From NCBI RefSeq assembly GCF_021917145.1, contig NC_061077.1, positions 7,313,298 to 7,377,297 on the forward strand: 64,000 nucleotides of DNA, written 5' to 3'. Below the pieces are notes generated by a model. The model was not told the origin of the DNA, ran no database searches, and worked only from the letters and a program-made list of their open reading frames with translations. The stretch comes from Hypomesus transpacificus (lineage: Eukaryota; Chordata; Actinopteri; Osmeriformes; Osmeridae). How positions within the stretch are numbered: position 1 is the first letter of the stretch; every line of letters begins with the position of its first letter. This document shows, piece after piece, positions 27,649 through 40,700 of this stretch. Position numbers and translations under genes: made by a program.

Positions 27649-29529
27649 GTGAGAGGGCTGTGAGTGTGTGTGAGAGAAAAGAGACCTAGCACCGCAATAG
27701 AGTGGTGTAAAAGTTATTTGAAATAACCAATTCCATCTCTCTTACTCTGACCAGACAGTACACTCAATCTGTTATTTAATGTTAGCATCATCTAAGCCAC
27801 TGCCAAGGTGACTTTTTTTACTCTCTAGGACAGATCTAGCAATGTAGTCGTTTATCTGTTGATCTATCTCCTTCATCTACCCACTCAACATCCCCAGTGT
27901 AATTACCCTTAACTTCACTCCTTCTTGCATCAGTCCCTTGTCTAAGGGGTAGAAGAGAGAGACCGGGGAGAGGAGGAACTGACAGAGGTGGTATGTGTGG
28001 TTGGTTGGTTGTGTTGGGGTGAAGGCAGGGAAGAAGAGGGGAGAGAGACAGGTTAAGAATGGTCCTATCAGTGTCCACAGTCTGCTGATACACTCACTGC
28101 TTATCTAGGACGTGTACAGTCTCAATACCCTGCCTCTCTGGTGTGTTACAGTTAAAAGCATAATTGTCCTCTCAATGGCTAAATTGACCCCTATTCATTT
28201 ATCACTTGTGCCCATTAGCTGTGAATGAGGGCTTTTCCGTTCTTAGTCCCACAGTCCCATGTTTGACTCCTCTGCGGCTCAGACATGGCGTGTTGTTACC
28301 TGTGTTGTATTATTGTTGTCAGCCTGCCTCCTCTGTTTACATAGAGCCACTCTGCCCACGGGGCTCAAGCTTGTCCAGGCTTGGAAAGTCGGAGCTGTCT
28401 GCAACGCCATCACTCAGCCGTGTGGTGAAGGGTTGAGCCACTACAACACAATTACACATTTATTTCTGCTAGTCTCCCCTCCCCCACATCATCTCTCCCC
28501 CACACCACACCTCCCTCCCTCTCTCTTTCACTCTGCCTCTCTTTCTCTGCCCTGTCATACCCTGCTGCACACACAATTCCTCTGTATAGTCTCTCCCTCT
28601 CTATAGTCTCTCCCTCCTTTCCTTCATTCCCTTCCATCACCTCTTGACACGGTTCAAATTCCTCCTATCAAGTCTTACTCTGTCCTTCCCTCTGTCTTTC
28701 CTTCTTTCCCGCCCTTTCATTTTCTGCCTCTCATCCTCTCTTCTCCCTTCTCTCTCTCTGTATAGTGCAGTGGCAGAGGAGAAGAATGAAAGAGGCACTG
28801 AACTAAAAGGGTTGGAGAGAGACGAAAGAGAGAAAAGAACATGAAGTAATGTGGTGAGGAGAGAGGAAGACAGTGGGGTGGGTATAGCTCAACTAACTGG
28901 GGTCCTCTCACCGAGGAATAGAGAGTGAAGGAAAGACTGGCTAATGATGTATTGATCTGGTTCAGCCTGGGGCCACATAACTCTAATTGTGTGTGTGTGT
29001 GGGTGTAGAAGAGAGATTGAGAAAGAGATTGAGAAAAGAAATGCAAGATCAAAGGGTTTTACTGTACCTGAGTTGGATACTTTGTGCCTTATTGTATTTT
29101 TAGGGATCCACTTTGCGTCCGGGACAATACAGAGGCCTGTGCTACAGCAATGCTGAAAGGTCAACTGTCACACCTCTTCCATGCATCATTCACTCTGTAC
29201 CTGGGTCAGAATAATCCCTCAGGCTTTCATATCGTTTCAGCATTGGAATTGCGATGGTATGTCATGCATATTCATACTACACTTCACCTCTTAGATTAAC
29301 TATCCTCCACCGTCATTAGATACACAGCTGTCACTGTCTGGATCATACAGTAAACTGTTTTATTTACCAGTCGATTGGTTCCTTGAGGAAGAGCTAATGC
29401 CTGAGAACAGTGTCAGTATGATCAGTAATATTGCCTGGTCAAGAGCAGAAAGGCCATGTAACATCACTGAGGATCGAGTGATAGGGAGAAAGAAAGAGAT
29501 GTACTTATTTACTGTTTTATTCTGTGTCT

Positions 29530-29938
29530 AGGTGTATCTAGAAGGCTGCGGTCAATCAGGACCAAAACCTCATGCCATAAGAACAGTTTCTTTCCATCTG
29601 CTACTGGCCCCTTCAACAAGGCCAAGGACTCCCACTGACATTTATTCAACTATTATAAGTCCTTCTGACACCTATTGCACTATGCACAAGCCACCTTTAT
29701 CTCAGTATCTCATTTGCACTATGTTGCCCACTCATGCTGCTCACTCATATTCTTACTCTTATTTATTTTTTTATCTTATATTTTTTTAGATAGTTTAGTT
29801 CTTAGAATGAGTTAAACTATTGTACTTTTACTTAATATAAGATCCGTATATGTTTACTGTTTGCACCTTCCTGCCACAGAAAATTCTGTGTTTGTGTAAA
29901 ATACAAGGCGAATAAACCAAATTCTGATTCTGATCTAG
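29530..29938 (+). mobile_element. 5'-truncated LINE 3' end
   Basis: The plus-strand frame from about 29545 reads SIRTKTSCHKNSFFPS and ends KAKDSH before a TGA. This is the type of C-terminal end seen in fish non-LTR reverse transcriptases of the L2/Rex kind. It is followed by an AT-rich 3' UTR, GAATAAACCAA and the short tandem tail attctgattctgat. Only the last ~35 codons of the ORF remain, so this is a typical dead-on-arrival insertion. The family name is from memory. Confidence 0.65.
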
Positions 29939-32900
29939 GATGTGTGTGTGTGTGTGTGTGAATGTGCATAACTGTGTGTATATGTTTGTGTAGTGTAGGC
30001 GTATGTGCATGTGCATAAACCAGTAAAAGGTTTGCCGATTGCCAATAGAATATTGAATATCCAGCACTTCATCCTCCTTCCTGCTACTGTGGTAACATAT
30101 AACCCTGTCTGACAAGTCCACACACAAATACATACACAAGTTATCTTTTTATTCCTTATGACCTTTATGATCTGTCTTTCATGCCACCCTCTCAGTTTCA
30201 ACCATATTTCTCCCAAAATATCCACCTATCCCTCTTCTCATGCTCTGTTGGCCCTCCATCACCCACACATTCCCACAGCTCCATCCTCCGTTGCTCTCTC
30301 TGCTCCCTGTAATGCCACAAACACGGTGTTCTCTCTGCTGGATCCTAATTAAGGAAATGTAGTCCAGTAGTATATTGGATATTGGAGAAGCTTTCTTCTT
30401 CAATGAAAATAAAGCCTCTCTCTCTGTCTCTCTCTCCATCTCTACCTCTCTCTTGCACTCACATGCATTCACATGCACACACACACAGTCAGTGCTAATC
30501 CATCCCCTCACTCGTCCCTCCCTTGTGTGCTCCTCTGCTCCTACTCCACCTCCTCCATGTTAAGTCTGTTGTGACATGATAATGGAATGAGCTGGGAATT
30601 AGGAGTGGAGGAGAGGGAGTGGTGATGGGTGGACCAGAGACTGATGGGCTGACAGTAGGGAATAGAGCCACAGGCCCCTCCTCTATCTGATTGCCACAAA
30701 GAGCCATTTATGAAAGCAAGCAGTGCCTTGTGTATGATGAATACTAGATTTAGCCTAGTCCACCCTCTTTCCCTAATCGTCCCTCCAATAATATTACACT
30801 GATAGACCTTGGTTTATAGCATCTTTGGTCAACTTTGATCCATTCCACTTTCTGCCAATTAAGTAATGTCTCTCTCATCTTCCAACTAAGTCTCCCTCAA
30901 TATATTGGATTAAAGCCACACAATCGTTCTCATAGCCATCCTCCCTCTCATCATTCCACTCAGTATCTCCCTTTCATCCTCATCCTTTGTCCCGCTCCCT
31001 CAATCTTTGTCCCCACCTCACACCCTCCGTCATTGGCTGTCTCCTGGGGCTATCGCCGCTCATGTCATCCCCTCCTCTGTGAAACCAGCTCTCCCTGCTC
31101 TGCGCCTTTGGAATGTAGATGATGCAGCTTCAAGGAAAACCTCCTCTGGTCCTCCCAGTTCCCCCTGCCTCCCTGCCCCCCTCCCCCCACTCTCTCACAC
31201 CACTCACCTATTCAGTGACAGTATATATTCTTCAAATGACAGGTGAGCCCTCACACACAGGTATACATGGTCGGTAGATAGCCTGCTAGTCTCATTGAAG
31301 TGTATTATTTACCGACAGCCTATCCCTCGAAGCAGTAAATAAATAATGAGAACATTGTTAAAATTCTTCGGGTATTCCATCGCTCCCTCTTTCTCTGCCA
31401 GCCCTTCTCTTCCTTGCTCCCTCCAAAGCAAAGATAATCTTCAGAAAGGGATGGAAACCACTTTTACATGTGCCTATCCCACCTTTTCTTTAATCTATCC
31501 TGCCTTCTCTCAATTCTATTTAGTCAAATGCAGCTCATTCTGCTCATTTCCTTTGTCACGTATACATGCATGGCATTTTCAATAAATGTTGACAAGACAT
31601 GATTGGTTCTCTCCATATCAGACTCCAGATTCCAGACATTCACAGTTCCCTAGCCTAGTATATCATTGTCTGTTTATGTTATTTATTCAACATATACGCT
31701 AGTTTTGGTCTAGATTTACAAATACATAACGAGAGACAAGCAGGTGCAGAATTCAATTACTGATCAAATGTGTGTTAAGGTCATCTCTGTAGCACAGCTG
31801 GAGCCCTAGTGACAACATCTGCCCTTTGTAAAGATGCAAGAGTGAAAGGGATGGTGAGATGGCAGCCCCTGATATTTAGACTTGCCTATAGACTGTGTCA
31901 GTACTGCTGCCTCAGACTACAACACGTCATGAAGAGGAGACAGCTGATATTTTCCACTATTTCTCTTTGCTGGTCTGACCTTTTCTGTGGAGATAGAGAT
32001 CCACTACAGCCAAGTTTATTAGGGCAGGATGTGACTGTGTGTGTGTGTGTGCATGTTTGTGTCTGTCTGTAATTGTGTGTGTGTATGTGTGTATGTACGT
32101 GTGTGTGTTCAGTAGAAAATGAACTCTACAATGTGGTCCAAAATGGTGAACTGATGGTAAGCCTGTTGAGTCAGACACAGACACCGTGAAATCCTGTTTC
32201 AAACTGGCTCTCTGAGAGGGTCTAAAGCTCAATACACCACACAGAGTGGAGCCAGACAGTGTGTGTGTGACTACAAGTGGAGTTATCTACACAAGGAGGG
32301 AAGTGTGTGTCTGAGTGAGAAAAAGAGGGAAAGAGAGAGAGAGAGTTGGGGGGAAAGAGTTGACTGGCAGCATGCTGACAAAGCAATGGCATGTTCTCTG
32401 CACCTTGGTCAACTGATAAATGACTTTGAGGTAAATGGGAGGGTGAGAGTGATGACAGCTAATGATGATGAAAGACAGATAATGATAGGGAGAAAGGAAG
32501 GAGGAAGGAGAAAGATAGCAGAACCTTTATTTTATAAAATGACCAAACAGAAGCCCAACCCAACAAGAGCATAGAACTGCTATTTTTATTGTTTTTTCTG
32601 ATGTTAACACCACCATGCTTTGTGTCTGGCCTGACTGAACTAATCCCCAGTCCCCAAGACTGTCTCGTAATGCTGGCAGTACTTGGCAGTGAGAGGGCTA
32701 CAAATGTGCCATCCAAGCTCTTTTAAATAGAAAATTAGTAAGTGAGGAGTTTGGAAATGTAGCTTACTATTCAGAGGGGAGACATACGTGCTGGGAGAGC
32801 AAATCGGAAAGAAAAATACTAAAGGCAAAATAGAGGACGTGCATAGCTGTGCTAATATGACCCACTGTCCTTATGTGTAGCCCAAATAAGCAAGCACACT

Positions 32901-35900
32901 TTTTGTTATTGTGCATACTGCTAAATCCCTTCTGCCCACCCCACCACATCCACCCCCCTCCACCACTCCCACACATCTCTTGGCATCATTCCATATCTGT
33001 AGATTCATCCCATCACACCTGTTATACACTTTCTCTGTCTCCTTACCGTTTCCCTCTCCTCTTCCCACTCTCTGTGTGCCAACCTTTCTCCTCATTTAAA
33101 TTCACAGGCAGTCATGAGTGCTCTACCTGCTTTAGGCATTTCTATCTACAGTGTATCCAAGCACTTCCTACTTCCTTATCATGTATCCAATTGAATCTCA
33201 ACTCCCAGGGACTCAAGATGACTCTGAATTGCCTGTTTGTGTCACAGATAAATGAGAACTTAACACATGTCTCCGGATAGTGATACGGCATGAGTGCCTT
33301 GATACTGCATTAGCTTTAATGTGCATAATTTGTCTCCTGCATAATTCCCAGTCCACCTGTACTGGCTGGAATAAAATAAAAGACATACTGGAGCTTGCCC
33401 CTACTAGCCTGTGGAGAGGTAGACAGAAAGAAAAAGAGAGGTGCATAAAGAGAGAGAGGGAGAGAGAGAGAGGTAGGGGTAGCATGTAGGAGGAGGAGGA
33501 CAAGGAGGAGGGTGGGAGGGTAGCAAATGAGGTGAGGGCAAAAATATGGGGGGCTAGAGGAGGGAGCGGTTGCCTATTCTGTAAAGAGAGAGAGAGGAAG
33601 AGAAACTAAGAGGGAGGGTGGAATAGAGATAGACAGAGAGAGAGTGAGAGAGAGAGAGAGAGGGAGAGGGATAGAAGGAGAGGACAGTGTTGCATCCAGA
33701 AGAATTCAGCTTCAGCAGCAGTCATGCTTCATGGTGCGACGTGCAGATCAGCAGGCTCCTTACCGCTGGGCAGAACCGCCTTTGTGTTCCCCGCTGCAGT
33801 GGGGGAGTGCATTTACCGTCGCGCCTGAGGGGAGAAGCCAAGAAGTCTCCTCCAATCAGTCGCCAGTTATTTCTCTCATCTTCAGAGTCTGGCTGATGGT
33901 GATTTATGATCAACCTAACAGATGCTCTGCTCTCTCCTCAACATAGCAACCACCTGGAATAATCCCAGCACTGTTGTTCATCAAGACAAACATTGGATTC
34001 TTACTGAATGTTCAGCAGACAGACGGTGGATTACTACAGAGTCAATGCTTTGGGGGTCTTCCTCTGCAAGAGGAAGAAGGAAGAACTTTTTTCAAGCCCA
34101 GCACAGGACACAATGTGACAGAAGTCCTTCATCGCTCACATATTGCTCCTGTCTGAAAGAGGACAATACTTTTTCCCATATAATTGATCATCCCCACATT
34201 TTCCATGTGCTCTCTCCTGCTTTAGTTTATTTCCCCTGTTCCAGGTCCTGACCCCAGGCCAGTGACATAGCAGGCAATGTGTGACAGCAGATATCTGACT
34301 CTAGAAAGCAGGTAGGTGTAGTGTTCACATCCAATTTTCACATGGTGATGGAGAGAGTAGAGAAGCCTTGGGACATTTGACACGCCTGCTTGATTTGTAG
34401 CACCTGCTGTGGCTGTCTGACACAGTTCTGGAGCTAGACAGACTAATGTGTGCTATCTAGTCTACAGGCTGCAATGCTGTCTGGGAAACAAGCGGGGAGT
34501 GGTTCTTACTAGGAGTGGGATTTGTGTTTCTGGTTTCTGGGAGAGAGCTGGTGGTACATAGTGTGCTGGAGCCCGTGGGGGGCTACAGTGTGGGATGTTA
34601 CACAATCTATCTGGGGAGCATGCAGGTGTAGAAAAGCTTTGAATGAGGATTACACTAACACCTTGTTGCTAAGAGCAGGGATACAGTCATGTACTTGGCT
34701 CTCACTGCTTAGTGATGTCCAGACTGCAGGGTCTATCTGGGGGACCAGAGATAAGAGTTACAACCTCAGTAAAGGTGATGAGAGGGAGAGGAGGGCAGAA
34801 GTGGTGTGAGATAGACACAAGGAAAGGTTACATGTCTTTTCCATGCATGAATTAGCACTAAGGATGGAAGAAAGCACAGACTGAAGGGAAAAGAGATAGC
34901 CTTTTTGCCTTCTAGACCAGGTGAGGATTGATTAAAATAAGACAATTGTATGAGAGACAGCTGTTGAGGAAAAAACATGTTTTAGTGTTAGAGAGGACAG
35001 GACCCACAATCGCAAAGGAGACACTGGGATGAACAAGCACATGGTTTATTTAATGGTTTACCTTTGGCGGTAAACCATCTTGATTTTTCCAATAGCACAG
35101 CAAACACAACGTCCAATTCATAGACTTTATATTGATTTTTACACATGACCAGTTTGGAGGGCTGTCTGATCTCTGCTTAAGAGGTCCGTAATTTGATTAT
35201 AATCTTCTGTTCACTAACACCCTTAAGCAATAGCCCTGAAGTGTTTGGTTAAATAAAAATTCAGTGGCTTCCATAATCAATGAACGAATAGATCTTATTA
35301 TATCCAACTGAATCTCTCAGCCTATCTCAGTTAGTCTTTCACAGACAGCTGTGCTTCTGATAAACACCATGTTGTTCACATGAAACACACATGCATTTTG
35401 AATGCAGCCATTTAGTGTGGAAACAGTTTCATGTTTTAAGTGGTTGTCAGTGACAGTTGGGGCTGACAGCTACAGAACGTCAGACAGAGTTGTTGAGAGA
35501 ACAGCCATAGCTGTTGTGCTTTGTTGCGTGTGCATGTGTGCGTGTTATTAGGTTTTGTCTATCTTGCGAATAAGGCTTATCTAGGCACCACAGCCTGGGC
35601 TCAGATCCAGGGAGTGAATGCTTCAGTGGGCAGGCCCCCTACTCTTTCTCAGCCTAGCCTAGCCTAGCCAAGCCCACACACCCCACCTCTCCTTCTGGAG
35701 GGTTTCGATGGACCTAAATAAGGAGATGTCAGTGACCGCCCCAACACCAGGGGGAGGAAAGTGCTGAGCAGGTAACAGTCCTGGTGGGAGAGCTGACAGA
35801 GCCCTGTCAGAGCCTGAGCAGAGAGAGGTTATCTCAGGAGCCGGTCCCAGCCGTTCCCCTGTGAACCTAGAGAGCAGAGCCAAGGAGCTGGGAAACTCAG

Positions 35901-36691
35901 TGTGGGAGTCGGGAAGAAAAAAGAAACCCGGAGAGGCTCTTTGATACCAGCGCGGTTGGTATCTGAAACTTTGAAAGTGTTTCGTACAGAGCGCTGTTGA
36001 ATGGATTAGAGCTCGGAGGACGAAACCTGGGGGTGAGCGTGGGCGAGTTCAGTGGAAGTTCTACTGGGAAAAGCTCCCCTCTCTCAGAACATAGTCAGGC
36101 TCTGTGCTGTATACCAAATAAGAACACGACATAGCCATGCCCGTCATGTAGCTGCAGGGGAGGTCAAGCAGCCATCACTGACAAGTCATCTAAAATTGTT
36201 ACATTGCATTCAGTCTAATGTACATACAAATCATCAAAGGAAAAAACTGCTGTTTGTACTCAACCTCATTCTCTGTTTCCACCGATTCCTACAAACCTCC
36301 TTTTTTTTACCTGTGACTCAGCAGTGCAAAAGCAAAGCAGTTGCCGACAATGTGATTTGAGACTGAAGCTCCTCTGTCCACATGAACTTATCAGCACTTT
36401 GTCACTCTGCAATGGAGACAGAGACTGATGGATGGACTGCTGTATTTGTTTCGCTACTGCCTCTGAGAACACTTTGTACAGGATCTCCTCTCGATTGTAA
36501 AATGTGAAATCGGACTGAAAAAGATAGAAGAATCAACTGGGAAACTCTACTGTCCATACCTGAGAGGAGAGAGTCCAGGTGACAAGTGTCTCCACACAAA
36601 GCGACACCCCAACTCTGTTGGTCTGGGTGGGACAAACGTGTTGATTTGGGCATCGGTGTTGATCATCTGGGTGAGCCAGATCCAGGTCACC

Positions 36692-37693
36692 ATGGGATGC
36701 AACATGTGTGTGGTCCAGAAGCCGGAGGAGCAGTACCGGGTCATGTTCCAGGTGAGTGGGCCTGTTTCCTCCCTTGGTTCTTTTACCAACACCTGGTTCT
36801 TTTTCTCTCTTTGCACTAGTTATTCATCACAATCAGCTCACCAGCATCAGCATGCTCACTGGTTTGGAGATCCCATCCCACCATACATATTAATCACCAT
36901 AATCATTCCTAAGGATTGATGAACATGTCTGAACAATAATATCAACATTTTATTACTGAACAACTTATTACTCAATTTGGCTGAATAAATCATTGTTCAC
37001 AATGTCATTGAAATGATGATTGTAGAATTAGTAGACCCTAGATAGGAAATGTGTGATAACAAAAACATAGATAAGATCATGAAATACATCGCAACCTCCA
37101 ATGCATCCTTAAAATAATCCTGACATTATACTGATTAATATTTGAATACTTTCATCAAAGCCTGTGTGAAGGGCTAAAGTGAGCATGAGAGGGAGATTGG
37201 AAGAGATTGGAACATGTATCCTCTGGGACTGAGCGAGGCCCAGAGAGAGAAGCAAGGAAGCAGGGGGATGGTTACAGGCTGGCTAAAGAGTTATAGGAGG
37301 GGGTGCTCTCTAAGGTTGCCACGGTTACAACCTCAGCTGTGTCTGCCAAGTGAAACCAGACTGTACAGTTCCTGTTTAAGCACAACTAGCAGAACAATTC
37401 TGTCTGGTGTTGCATATGTAAAAAAAAAAAAAAAAAAGATTGGTGAAAACACCAATCATTGGCTACAGTCAGAAGGCTCAGATGATTGTTCTGGTGGAGC
37501 CCAGCTTTGGGATTCTGAGTGTGCCAGTTAGCAGAGCTGCATCTGGTGCCTTAGGCCACGCCAAGCCAGAGGAAAGGAGTGAAGGAGGATGAGCACAGCC
37601 AGAGGTAAAGTAATGAGGCTGAGGGGAAGGACAGATTGAAGAAAAAACTGGGGGAAAGAAGGATGGAGAGGGCTATTTTTCTGATGTTCTGAT

Positions 37694-37728
<35 letters not shown>

Positions 37729-40700
37729 ATGTCGTAGTTTGAAAAGCCTGGCAGTGTTTTCAGCATTCAGCGACCCCTATTTAACAGGAGTCAGATATAA
37801 AGGCACGGACCATATGCAGGTCACACAACTCCAAATATAAATGAAATCATGCCACCGATCAGGTGCTTAAACTTCTGTGAAGTCAGCAGTGTAGAAGGGT
37901 GTGTCTGCATATGGGAACAAGCTCCAGCAACCCACAATGCACCCTGCTCCTCCAGACAACCGCATCCCCAGACTGACTGTGGTTTCCAGACATGGGTGTG
38001 GTTGGGAGCAGAGCACGGAAGACAGTTGTGTCTACATGTCTGTGATTGTTTTATTTTAGGGTGAATGAGATTCAATCAAAGCGAATAAGGTTCCTTTAAG
38101 GTGGGAAAGGGGTGTGTGTGCTTGTGTATTATCAGATCTAGAACTCTGGATCCAATCCTCAACATGAACATAAAGTGCATTTCTTTCTACTCTGAAGTGT
38201 TTGTCAAGAGTAAAACAACTGCAAAAAGGAGCCTTTGTCAATTTTAAGCAAAAAAAGTCAAAAAGGCTAACTAATTGAACTGAAATGTAATTACCATGGA
38301 GTCTGTTACTCTGACAGTAATTTAGAAACAAAACAGATGGTTGATTGGCTCAAACACCATGCCAAAAACACAGTACAGAGAGATTCTCTTCATCAAAAAC
38401 ACTTCATTACATTTCCTCCACATTTCACGGGTTTGTGCAACACTGCATGCCTCTTTTGAGGTTTGCTGCTTTGTTTCGCATATTTTACAAACATGCCCAA
38501 TTACACAAACAAATTAGACTCAGTCCACTGAGTGTTATATTCTCTCACAGTTACATTAAAACGGACTGGGTCTATCTAGACTCTGTAGGAGCAGATTTTG
38601 TAATCTATTGCACTTTCGTTTGCCAGAGGATGTAATAATTACAGACTGCTGCACATGTTCACAAGGGAACACGCCCATAATAATAAATGCCATCACTTCT
38701 GCCTCCTCTTTCCCTAGACTAAAGAGATACATGGTACTGGATACCAGCCAGCCTATATTTTTTAGAGGCCTTGGTTAGAGTACATCACATGGGTGCAGTG
38801 CATGACTAACAAACTAACCAGAAGATCGATGTTCCCCAGTAACCATTTTGTGTTGCACCCCCCACACCCCAGTCTCCCTCACCACCCCTAAGGCCCTCAC
38901 ACTCTTTCCCCTCTACTCTCTGTAGAATGGGTTTCGATGGGAGGTAGTTGCCACGGCAACCAAAGTCATTAAACAAGCCTAATGTGTTTTTTCTCGCCAC
39001 TGACAGAAAGACACTGACATGCATAGAGTGAAAGCAGCGAGCACCCATACATATCAATAACATGCTGACACAAACATGTATTAGATCAACACACACAGAC
39101 TGGAACACACCCACCAAAACAATGGATCTACTCAAATACACTCACTCGGCTGGATCTCAATATGCAGCCATATCAATGTATTGATAAGTAAAATGAATTG
39201 ATAAATGATTTGATAAATAATATGTGCATGATGTCGATACCATCGATATCTTAATCACTCTTGCCTCACCTCCTGGGCCTTTTGCCTGGATAATTAAATG
39301 CAGTAGACATACCTACTAATATGGAGTCTAACATTGCTGGACTGAAAGCATCATCATTTTCTATCTGCTTGTCATCCTGTTTATGAACTGTATTTGATGA
39401 AGTGTGCCTGAGAGTGTGTGTTTGCTGTGTAAGTGTTAGTGGGTGAGTTTGTTTGTGCATGTGTGTGTATATGTGGACAGATGTGCTCCAGTTCTTTCAC
39501 CTTCAGGCTTGTCATGCTTGTGATCGGGTGAAGGGCAGAAGGAGAGAGTTTTTGTGGGCTGCACATCTCTCCCATTTCTGCATTGAACAGGAGACAGAGA
39601 GAGAGCGAGAGAGAGATGGAGAGAGATCTAGAATGAGAGGGGGGGCTAGGAAGACAGAATTACAGACAGATAGACACCATTAAATAGTACATTCTGAAGA
39701 TAGATGGTGAAGTATTAATTTACTGTACATTGACAGAAGAATGACGTACCCTGGTTGGACTTGATGCCAAACCAACCATCCTCTACTTCCTTTGTTTTGA
39801 TAGGTTATCCCTTCCCTGTCCGTTCATTTTTCCCAGTTTGTCTAAATGTGTGACTAGTCCTTAAATCAATAGTAGCTCGAATTTGTCAATTACTGATATC
39901 CAGTGGCCTACATAAATGTCCCCCAGTGATATCAAACAACTGGGGTTAGCAGTGGTGGAGACGACCTGTGTCTCTGGATTAATTGATTTTCTGAAGAGGT
40001 GCAAGCTGTACCCTTCAAAGCATGGGAGATGAGAAAAATCAATTACTGAACAAGGATAATTCAATATGTGGGGGGCAGGCCTGGGGCACTGTGGAGCTGC
40101 TGCAATAAAATAAAAAACTCTGGACGTTCACAATATGCCATTGTTAAGCATTATGCTACAATGTAATGCTGAATTTGGGATTCTGTGTGAACCCCTCTGT
40201 GAACTACATATGCGTGTATGTGTGTTTTGGTGTCTGGTGTACTGTAGACCTGAGTCTGCACATTAGGAGCTTAGATAATCCTCTCATGTATCCCTCAGCC
40301 ACTAGGACCCACCCATTGGGCTTCCTCTGCGTGTTGCTGCAATTTGCCAAAAAAAGTGTAGAACTGTAAGTCTCTCTCACTCAATATTTACCACACACTA
40401 ACATTCCTCAAAAGCTCCATATCTCTCTTTGTCCCACTATTTCATGACTCTTTCCTCACCTCCCTTCATCCTTCCTCCCCTTCCCCCTGTTCTCTCCATC
40501 GGCATCTACCCAGAATTGTTCTCGCTCATGCCTTTGAACTATGCTTCTCTTTCATCTTCCCCCTCCCACTATCTCCACTGCCTCCACCTCCACCCCCCGC
40601 CGTGTAACTCAGAATAAGGTAGGCAACGCCATGACAGGAATATACATCAGAGCTAATATCAATTCAGTCCCGTATAGTACACACCCTTCCTGAAGGATTG

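Larger units (their letters stand above)
26693..35600. other. Gene-poor region upstream of pdzd4
   Basis: About 9 kb without a convincing gene on either strand. It holds the GT/GA microsatellite at 27.6 kb, long polypyrimidine stretches (about 28,440-28,780 and 30,180-30,560), a LINE 3' fragment (29.53-29.94 kb), several GT runs and purine-rich GA tracts (about 33,420-33,680). The segment 33,690-34,260, just after the GA tract, is less repetitive and contains CG dinucleotides. It could include an upstream non-coding exon or promoter of pdzd4, but no splice pair ties it to that gene. The open frames here lie in simple sequence. Confidence 0.4.

Noticed and set aside
33644..33946. 100-aa plus-strand open frame after a GA tract
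   Set aside because: It starts in simple GA repeat (RERERGRG), has no recognisable domain and no clear splice partners.
36638..36691. N-terminal extension of Pdzd4 with a hydrophobic leader
   Set aside because: The frame upstream of the ATG is open, but the extension would start at a GTG and I found no in-frame ATG back to about 36,490. The conserved start is MGCNMC at 36692.
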